This document shows positions 58,155-64,000 of a stretch of 64,000 nucleotides of DNA, in pieces (position 1 is the stretch's first letter; each line of letters opens with the position of its first letter). A model generated the notes under the pieces. That model was not told where the DNA came from. It made no database searches and saw only the letters and a program-made list of their open reading frames with translations. The stretch spans positions 1 through 64,000 of the forward strand of contig JAUNTY010000002.1 in assembly GCA_030538415.1 (NCBI GenBank). Reading direction: 5' to 3'. The DNA is from Neisseria sp. GTDB lineage: Bacteria; Pseudomonadota; Gammaproteobacteria; Burkholderiales; Neisseriaceae. The position numbers and the translations under genes were made by a program.

Positions 58155-59612
58155 ATGCATAAAGTCATTCCCATTGTCCACGTGCTCTCCAAGCTCGGCG
58201 TGTTGTTTTCATTCATGCTCTTGGTGCCCACTCTGGTGTCGTATCTGTTTCTTGACGACGCCTTGCCTGCGTTCGGCCATACGGCGCTGGTGACGATTGT
58301 GTCATCGGTCACGGTGTGGCTGCTCACCCTGCGTTATAACCGCGAGCTGCGCCCGCGCGACGGCTTTACGCTGGTGTTTATGCTGTGGATGGGATTTGCC
58401 GTGATTGCGGCCATGCCGTTTTACCTGTATTTCCCGCATGTCAGCTATACCGATGCTTTTTTCGAGGCCATGTCGGGGCTGACCACCACCGGCGCGACGG
58501 TGATGAGCAGCCTCGATACGCTGGCGCCGTCCATCAATTTCTGGCGCCACATGCTCAACTGGCTCGGCGGCATGGGGATTATCGTGTTGGCGGTGGCGAT
58601 TCTGCCGATGCTGGGTGTGGGCGGCACGCAGCTTTTCAAGGCCGAAATTCCCGGTATCGACAAAGACACCAAAATGGCGCCGCGCATTTCGCAGGTGGCC
58701 AAAAAATTGTGGATTCTGTATGTCACGTTTACCCTGGTGACCATGCTGGCGTTGCGTTGGGCGGGCATGAGCTGGTTTGATGCCGTGTGCCATGCCATGT
58801 CGGCCGTGTCGCTGGGGGGCTTTTCCACGCATGATTCGAGCATCGCCTATTTCAATTCGCCATTGATAGAAAGCGTATTGATGGTGGCGACCATCTTGGG
58901 TGCCATCAGTTTCGCCAGCCACTTTACCGCTTTACGCGAGCGTTCGACCAGGGCTTACTGGCGTGATGAGGAGTGCCGCACGCTGCTGTTTGTGCTGGCG
59001 GTCAGCATCATCGGCGCCAGTGTTTATCTGTGGCAGATGCAGTTTTATGCCAACTTTCAAGACGCCTTGCGTTTCGTGAGCTTCAATTTTGTGTCCATTG
59101 GTCTGGCCAACGGCTACACCAATACCGATTTCAACCAGTGGCCGCTGATTGCATCCTTGTGGATGTTTTTTCTGGCCAATGTGCTGGCCAGCTCGGGCTC
59201 GACCGGCGGCGGCATCAAGGGTGTGCGCGCGATTGTGCTGTTCAAGTTCAGCCTGCGCGAGATGACGCTGCTGCTGCACCCGAAGGCCGTGCGCACGGTG
59301 AAGGTCAACGGCCGCAGTATCCCCGAGCGCACCGCGCTGACTGTGTTGGCATTTTTGTTTGTATACTTCATGACCATCGTATTGTTTACCTTTCTGATGA
59401 TGGCAACGGGGCTGGATTTCATGTCGGCCTTCACCGGCATCATCGCCTGCATCACCAATGCCGGCCCCGGCCTCGGCAGCATCGGCCCCGCTTCCAATTA
59501 TGCCGGCCTCAACGAGGCGCAGAAATGGCTGTGCACCATGGTGATGCTGCTGGGACGGTTGGAGATTTTCACCGTGTTGGTGTTGCTGACCCCGGCCTAC
59601 TGGAAAAAGTAA
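58155..59612 (+). CDS. trkH: Trk potassium uptake membrane protein TrkH
   Basis: 485 residues from MHKVIPIVHVLSKLG at 58155, the E. coli-like length; the frame extends 54 codons upstream without similarity. Four pore-loop repeats can be seen: SGLTTTGATVMSSL, SAVSLGGFSTHD, FVSIGLANGYTNTDF and CITNAGPGLGSIGP, with the selectivity-filter glycines. The SSGSTGGGIKGVRA segment is the TrkH hinge loop. It partners with TrkA, which is not in the window. It lies downstream of the integrase remnant. Confidence 0.93.
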   Translation: MHKVIPIVHVLSKLGVLFSFMLLVPTLVSYLFLDDALPAFGHTALVTIVSSVTVWLLTLRYNRELRPRDGFTLVFMLWMGFAVIAAMPFYLYFPHVSYTDAFFEAMSGLTTTGATVMSSLDTLAPSINFWRHMLNWLGGMGIIVLAVAILPMLGVGGTQLFKAEIPGIDKDTKMAPRISQVAKKLWILYVTFTLVTMLALRWAGMSWFDAVCHAMSAVSLGGFSTHDSSIAYFNSPLIESVLMVATILGAISFASHFTALRERSTRAYWRDEECRTLLFVLAVSIIGASVYLWQMQFYANFQDALRFVSFNFVSIGLANGYTNTDFNQWPLIASLWMFFLANVLASSGSTGGGIKGVRAIVLFKFSLREMTLLLHPKAVRTVKVNGRSIPERTALTVLAFLFVYFMTIVLFTFLMMATGLDFMSAFTGIIACITNAGPGLGSIGPASNYAGLNEAQKWLCTMVMLLGRLEIFTVLVLLTPAYWKK

Positions 59613-59698
59613 ACGCTGCTTTCAGACGGCCCAGGGATCCCTGGCAATTCAGAATTGAGTAGCCTTGAATCTGAATTTTTATCACAAAAAATCAAAAT

Positions 59699-59906
59699 TG
59701 TAGTCGTTCCGTTAGATTGATACAGCGTTGCTGCGCCTAGCCGTACTATAGTGGAAAAACTTAATATTTGATACAAGGCAGCAAGCCGCAGACAGTACAG
59801 ATAGTACGGCAAGGTGCAGCAACGCCGTAGCAGATATTAAGTTTTTTCACTATATCTGTACTGTCTGCGGCTTGCTGCCTTGTATCAATCTAACGGAACG
59901 ACTATA
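59699..59906. repeat. Correia-like MITE with a second MITE nested in its core
   Basis: The outer element runs TGTAGTCGTTCCGTTAG to TAACGGAACGACTATA; the inner one, 59747-59854, runs TATAGTGGAAAAACTTAA to TTAAGTTTTTTCACTATA. The inner one again sits in the outer core at GTAC-TA-TCTGTAC, with TA on both sides. The 59613-60057 gap has no gene; near 59634 it also holds a fragment of the GGGCTTCCTGA-type element. Confidence 0.8.
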
Positions 59907-60057
59907 TTCTGCCACATCAGAAAGCTCCGGAGCCTGTTTGCCAATGAGGCCGCCCGAACAATGTAAATATTTGTAGCAGACACAAAACCCGCGTCCAAAT
60001 CGCTTAAAATCGGTCATATAACCGAAATGACCGACGATAAATCAGAAAGTCCGATAG

Positions 60058-61902
60058 ATGATTGTTACCCACACGCTCAAGCTCACTTCCCTTGCCGCCG
60101 CCTTGTTGTTGGCGGCCTGCTCCTCTTCCGAGCAACCGCTCGAACCGATTAACCGCGGCGAAACACCGGCCGGCGGCATCAGCCTGCCGGGCAGCCGCGC
60201 CGTCGAGTCGCCCGCCAAAGTGCTCAGCGACTACAGCCTCTACCGCAGCACGCTCGACGCCATCAAGCGCGACGATGATATTCTGCCCGCCCAGTTTCTC
60301 AGCCAGTCGGGCGACAGTGCCATGGCGGAGAGCGTGCGCAACGAATGGCTGAAAAGCCTCGGCAAGCGCGGCCAGTGGGCGCAGTTTGACCAGCAATACC
60401 GCCTGCTCGACAAAGACGGCCGCGCACAGGAAGTGCAATGTTATGCCAACTACCGCAGCGGCGATTACGGCAGGCTTGCAAATGAGCTGGTGCAATCCAT
60501 CAGCCGCCTGCCGCAGGGCTGCAACAGCTATCTGCAGGCCGCCGCTTCGGCAGGCCGTCTGAACCAGAATGACGCATGGCGGCGCGTGCGCGGGCTCATC
60601 AGCAACAACCAGATTACCGATGCGCGCAACCTTGCCGCCGCCCTCGGCAGCCCGTTTGATGCGGGCGGGCAGGGTGCGCAGGAATACAGCCTGATTAACG
60701 TCATCGGCAACAATGCCAAACGCACCGCCGCGGCCGCCGCGACACTGGAATCCCTGTCGGGCAGCCTCACGCCGGCACAAAGCGGCTTCGCCTGGGGCGT
60801 GCTCGGCCATTACCAGGCGCAAAACCAGAACATGGGCACCGCGCTGGGCTACTACAACCGCGCCGACCGCAAGCAACTGAGCGACGAGCAGTTCGAATGG
60901 TACGCCCGCGCCGCCCTGCGCCTGCAGCGCTGGAGCGAACTGGAAAACATCATCGGCGACATGCCGAAAAACCTGCGCGACAGCGGCACCTGGCAATACT
61001 GGCTGGCGCGCAGTTATGCCGCACAGGGCAATCAGGCGCGCGCGCGCGGCATTTATGAAAAAGTGGCCGACAGCGGCCGCAACTTCTACGCCGTGATGGC
61101 CACCGAAGAGCTCGGCCGCCGCATCAACACGCGCAACAATGTCGGCGCGGCTTCCAAGCGCGATGTCGACACGCTCGCCCGCGACGGCGGCATCGACCGT
61201 GCGCTTACCTTGTTCCGCGCCAGCCAAAACAGCGGCGACTGGAATATGCGCCGTCAGTCGCAGGCCGAATGGCGTTATGCCACCCGCGGTGCCGATGAAG
61301 ACACCCTGCTGGCCGCAGCGCAGCTTGCGTTTGACAACCAGTTTTACGAAATGGCCATCAACAGCGCCGAGCGCACCGACAACAAGCTCAATTACAACTT
61401 GCGCTACATCTCGCCCTTCCGCAACATCACCGAGCGCTATGCCGCGCAGGCAGGCGTCGACCCCGCCTGGGTTTACGGCCTGATTCGTCAGGAAAGCCGC
61501 TTCATGATTGGCGCGCGCTCCAGCGTCGGCGCCACCGGCCTGATGCAGGTGATGCCCGCCACCGCCAACGAAATCGCCGCCAAAATCGGCATGAGCCCGA
61601 GCGAGCTGCACAGCATGGACGGCAATATCCGCATGGGCACCTGGTATCTGGGCGATGCCAAACGCCGCCTCAGCAATGACGAAGTGATGGCCACCGCAGG
61701 CTACAACGCAGGCCCCAGCCGCGCCCGCCGCTGGCAGGCCGCCACCCCGCTGGAAGGCGCGATTTACGCCGAAACCATCCCCTTCAACGAAACCCGCGAT
61801 TACGTGAAAAAAGTGATGACCAACGCTACTTATTACGCCAGCCTCTTCAACGAGCCGCAAACCTCGCTGAAACAGCGCATGGGCACCGTGCCGGGGCGTT
61901 GA
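60058..61902 (+). CDS. ltgA: soluble-type lytic transglycosylase, lipoprotein form (LtgA-like)
   Basis: 614 residues. The lipobox LLLAACSS (lipidated Cys at about 21) makes it an outer-membrane lipoprotein, as in Neisseria LtgA. A long superhelical domain (about 50-450) precedes the Slt catalytic domain, with Glu479 in LIRQESRFMIGARSSVGATG and LMQVMPATA, then YNAGPSRARRW. It cleaves peptidoglycan to 1,6-anhydro-muropeptides, the source of the cytotoxic fragments released by gonococci. Inverted-DUS terminator behind. Confidence 0.93.
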   Translation: MIVTHTLKLTSLAAALLLAACSSSEQPLEPINRGETPAGGISLPGSRAVESPAKVLSDYSLYRSTLDAIKRDDDILPAQFLSQSGDSAMAESVRNEWLKSLGKRGQWAQFDQQYRLLDKDGRAQEVQCYANYRSGDYGRLANELVQSISRLPQGCNSYLQAAASAGRLNQNDAWRRVRGLISNNQITDARNLAAALGSPFDAGGQGAQEYSLINVIGNNAKRTAAAAATLESLSGSLTPAQSGFAWGVLGHYQAQNQNMGTALGYYNRADRKQLSDEQFEWYARAALRLQRWSELENIIGDMPKNLRDSGTWQYWLARSYAAQGNQARARGIYEKVADSGRNFYAVMATEELGRRINTRNNVGAASKRDVDTLARDGGIDRALTLFRASQNSGDWNMRRQSQAEWRYATRGADEDTLLAAAQLAFDNQFYEMAINSAERTDNKLNYNLRYISPFRNITERYAAQAGVDPAWVYGLIRQESRFMIGARSSVGATGLMQVMPATANEIAAKIGMSPSELHSMDGNIRMGTWYLGDAKRRLSNDEVMATAGYNAGPSRARRWQAATPLEGAIYAETIPFNETRDYVKKVMTNATYYASLFNEPQTSLKQRMGTVPGR

Positions 61903-61919
61903 TGCCGATTCATCATCAA

Positions 61920-61948
61920 AGGCCGTCTGAAAGCGTTTCAGACGGCCT
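61920..61948 (+). terminator. inverted-DUS terminator behind ltgA
   Basis: AGGCCGTCTGAAA with its complement, three-base loop GCG, 17 bases after the ltgA stop. Confidence 0.8.
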
Positions 61949-61966
61949 CGTTGCGAGTAAAACCAC

Positions 61967-62734
61967 ATGCTCAAGTCATGCAAATACCTTTTCGGCAGCC
62001 TGATATTGGCTGCTTGTTTCGGCGCGGGCGCCAAAGACCTCACCATTTTGGTGGTGGGGCAGTCAATGTCGGCCAACAGCGGCGGCCATGTTTACCGCGA
62101 GCCGGTTAAAGGGCTGTATCAGATAGACCTGGAAGGCCGACGCGTGCCCGCCAAAGATCCGCTGTTGTGGGCGTCGAGCGACGGCGGCAGCCTGTGGATG
62201 CCGCTGGGGCGCAAGATTTTGCAGGCCAAGCTGGCCGACAGCGTCACCTTCATGCCCATCGGCAAAGGCGGCACCTCGCTGGAAAACTGGCTCACCCCCG
62301 GCAGCTATGTCAACGGCAAAATGTATCGTGCGCTGGAAATCATCGAGCGTAACAACATCAAATTTGATTACGTGTTTTTCCTGCAGGGCTCGTCAGACGT
62401 GGGCACGCCGATGAAAGACTACGCCACCCGCTTTTACACCCTGCACCACATCATTCAGGGCCGTCTGAAAAAAAGCGGCAGCGACCCCGCCTGGATTATC
62501 GCCCGCCATACCCGCTGCGGCGATTTGTATGACGCCGATATCGTGGCCGTGCAACACGCCATTGGCCGCCGCGACAATCAAAAGCATTATTTCGTCGGCC
62601 CCGACACCAACCCCGTGGCCATGCGCTACCGCCGCGACCGCTGCCACCTCAATCAGGCCGGGCAGGAGCTGGTGTCGGACATGTGGCTGCAAAGTCTGAA
62701 AGAGGTCATGCAGAAGCAGGGCAGGAAGCCTTGA
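61967..62734 (+). CDS. exported SGNH-type hydrolase (sialate O-acetylesterase-like)
   Basis: 255 residues; signal peptide about 1-22. LTILVVGQSMSANSGG places the nucleophile at Ser33 in the GQS motif of carbohydrate-type SGNH esterases. FLQGSSD supplies the third block, and Asp224/His227 in RRDRCHLNQAGQ complete the triad. It probably removes O-acyl groups from a surface or cell-wall polysaccharide. Following ltgA, peptidoglycan is a plausible substrate, but a DUS terminator separates the two genes. Confidence 0.8.
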   Translation: MLKSCKYLFGSLILAACFGAGAKDLTILVVGQSMSANSGGHVYREPVKGLYQIDLEGRRVPAKDPLLWASSDGGSLWMPLGRKILQAKLADSVTFMPIGKGGTSLENWLTPGSYVNGKMYRALEIIERNNIKFDYVFFLQGSSDVGTPMKDYATRFYTLHHIIQGRLKKSGSDPAWIIARHTRCGDLYDADIVAVQHAIGRRDNQKHYFVGPDTNPVAMRYRRDRCHLNQAGQELVSDMWLQSLKEVMQKQGRKP

Positions 62735-62748
62735 GCCTGAAATTGGCA

Positions 62749-62856
62749 TATAGTCGGAGAAATTAGCTTCTGATACAAGGCGGTGAGCCGCAGACAGTAC
62801 AAATAGTACGACAAGGCGAGCCAACGTCGTAGCAGAAACTAATTTCTTCGACTATA
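62749..62856. repeat. Correia-like MITE
   Basis: Complete copy: TATAGTCGGAGAAATTAGC to AATTTCTTCGACTATA, with core CCGCAGACAGTACAAATAG. It is the best intact example in the window and starts 15 bases after the SGNH gene. Confidence 0.85.
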
Positions 62857-62892
62857 GCCAGAAGAATGTGCTGCTCGGCTATCAAACAAGCC

Positions 62893-63106
62893 GAGACCTT
62901 TGCAAAATTCCCCTGCCCGCCGCACCCGCGCAGGCGGGTGCCTAGTGCAAAGCGTAGCTTTGCTTGCCTGCCCATCTTGATGATAAAAAATTAATATTAA
63001 TCAATAGGTTGTAAATTTACAAAGCTGGTGTGTTTAAGCTGAAGCTACGCTTCAGACTGGGCACCCGCCTGCGCGGGTGCGACGGTTATTTTTTTGCAAA
63101 GGTCTC
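62893..63106. repeat. GAGACCTTTGCAAAA-ended repeat, copy 4
   Basis: Ends GAGACCTTTGCAAAATTC and TTTTTTGCAAAGGTCTC with the shared internal blocks. Together with the MITE before it, it fills the 62735-63226 gap, which has no gene. Confidence 0.8.
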
Positions 63107-63170
63107 AAGCCGCCTGTCTGAGCCGGTATCCGCGCAACAACGATGATGGAAACGCCTGCATTATTTGTGT

Positions 63171-63210
63171 CAAAAGGCCGTCTGAAACATTGTTTGCAGA
63201 CGGCCTTTTG
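63171..63210 (-). terminator. inverted-DUS terminator behind ackA
   Basis: CAAAAGGCCGTCTG (63171-63184) pairs with CAGACGGCCTTTTG (63197-63210), 16 bases after the ackA stop. Confidence 0.85.
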
Positions 63211-63226
63211 CTGTGTTGCGGACGGA

Positions 63227-64000
63227 TTATTGACCGCCTCCCGACAATGCCAGCGTATCGAATGCAATCATGCGCTCTTCGTTGGTGGGCACCACCAACA
63301 CGGCGGGGGCGGTGCCGGGGCGGGTGATGAAGCCTGCCTTGCCGAAGCGCACTTCTTCGTTGGCTTCGTCGTCAAACTCGATGCCGAGAATGCCGAGGTA
63401 GCCGATGGTTTTGGCGCGAATCAGGCTGGAGTTTTCGCCGATGCCGCCGGTAAACACAACAGCATCGAGGCGGCCGGTGGCCACGGTCATTGAGGCGATG
63501 TATTTGGCGAGGCGGTAGGCGGTCACTTCCAGCGCCAGTTGCGCGCCTTCGTGGCCGTCGGCGGCGGCTTCCTGAATGCTGCGCATGTCGTTGGACAATT
63601 CGGAAATGCCCAGCAGGCCGGATTTTTTGTTGAGCATATCGGTGACTTGTTTGGCGCTCATGCCGGTGGCTTCTTCGATAAAGCCGAATGCGCCGGGATC
63701 GAGGTCGCCGCTGCGGGTGCCCATCACCAGACCTTCGAGCGGGGTGAGACCCATGCTGGTGTCTTTCGATTCGCCGCCCAATACGGCGGCTACCGAGGCG
63801 CCGTTACCCAAGTGGGCAATCACCAGCGCGGTGTCTTTGAGGTCTTTGCCGAGCAGGTTGGCGGCTTCCTGCGCCACATAGCGGTAGCTGGTGCCGTGGA
63901 AACCGTAGCGGCGCAGGCCGTGGTTGCGGTAGAGCTCGCGCGGCACGGCGTAGGTGTAGGCATGCTCAGGCATGGTTTGGTGAAATGCTGTGTCGAATAC
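63227..64000 (-). CDS. ackA: acetate kinase, C-terminal part, runs off the right edge
   Basis: The visible 258 codons begin within VFDTAFHQTMPEHAYTYAVP and run to the true C-terminus. GFHGTSYRYV, VIAHLGNGASVAAV (phosphate-binding), DTSMGLTPLEGLVMGTRSGDLDPG and FTGGIGENSSLIR (adenosine-binding) are the AckA motifs. It makes acetyl phosphate from acetate and ATP, or ATP in the reverse direction. The N-terminal third (about 140 residues) and any pta neighbour lie outside the window. Confidence 0.95.
   Translation of the reverse strand, partial: VFDTAFHQTMPEHAYTYAVPRELYRNHGLRRYGFHGTSYRYVAQEAANLLGKDLKDTALVIAHLGNGASVAAVLGGESKDTSMGLTPLEGLVMGTRSGDLDPGAFGFIEEATGMSAKQVTDMLNKKSGLLGISELSNDMRSIQEAAADGHEGAQLALEVTAYRLAKYIASMTVATGRLDAVVFTGGIGENSSLIRAKTIGYLGILGIEFDDEANEEVRFGKAGFITRPGTAPAVLVVPTNEERMIAFDTLALSGGGQ

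Overview
The window is chromosomal DNA of a Neisseria species. The 12-base DNA uptake sequence (DUS) AGGCCGTCTGAA, or its core GCCGTCTGAA, recurs throughout, often as inverted pairs behind genes. The gene sets (NExo/NApe, rne-rluC, tpiA-secG-tRNA-Leu, ltgA) and the Correia-type, dRS3-type and GAGACC-type repeats are also neisserial. The dominant AG-DUS dialect and GC-rich coding sequence argue against N. meningitidis/gonorrhoeae and for a commensal or animal-associated species; I cannot name it.

Layout. 1-34 kb is housekeeping: pyrD (partial), sppA, a HAD phosphatase, paiB, an XRE regulator, rluC/rne (divergent), asd, a SqrR/BigR-like regulator divergent from a YgaP-like membrane protein, NExo, tsaB-rimI-UDG, a siderophore receptor with a YddA-like ABC exporter, gluQ, coaD, a BI-1 protein, menA, an OlsA/OlsB-like acyltransferase pair, yggX, argA, pyrE, NApe and a phosphatase behind a Pho-box-like site. 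Intergenic gaps are filled with MITE-like repeats, several nested in one another.

34.4-49.7 kb is a complete type III-A CRISPR-Cas locus. It holds cas10/csm1 (HD and GGDD both intact), csm2, csm3, csm4, csm5 (with an unusual C-terminal extension), cas6, an array of 34 identical 36-base repeats with 33 spacers, a higBA toxin-antitoxin pair, an adaptation module cas2-cas1-cas2, and an accessory operon csx16 - card1/can2-like nuclease - NE0113/SSO2081-like CARF protein. There is no csm6. Read together: Cas10 makes cyclic oligoadenylate, the Card1-like nuclease is the effector, and one or two ring-nuclease-type proteins switch the signal off. A palindrome CACAAATTTGTG lies upstream of both cas10 and csx16, with degenerate versions upstream of cas2-cas1, suggesting one regulator for all three units. 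A decayed repeat-spacer-repeat unit sits between higBA and cas2-cas1; its 'spacer' is complementary to the cas2-cas1 leader.

49.7-64 kb returns to housekeeping: bioB, a hypothetical gene between two copies of a 95-base repeat, a membrane protein with a MarR regulator, a crotonase, rhodanese, pcm, free-Met sulfoxide reductase, tpiA-secG-tRNA-Leu(GAG) with an integrase stub behind the tRNA, trkH, ltgA, an SGNH hydrolase and ackA (partial).
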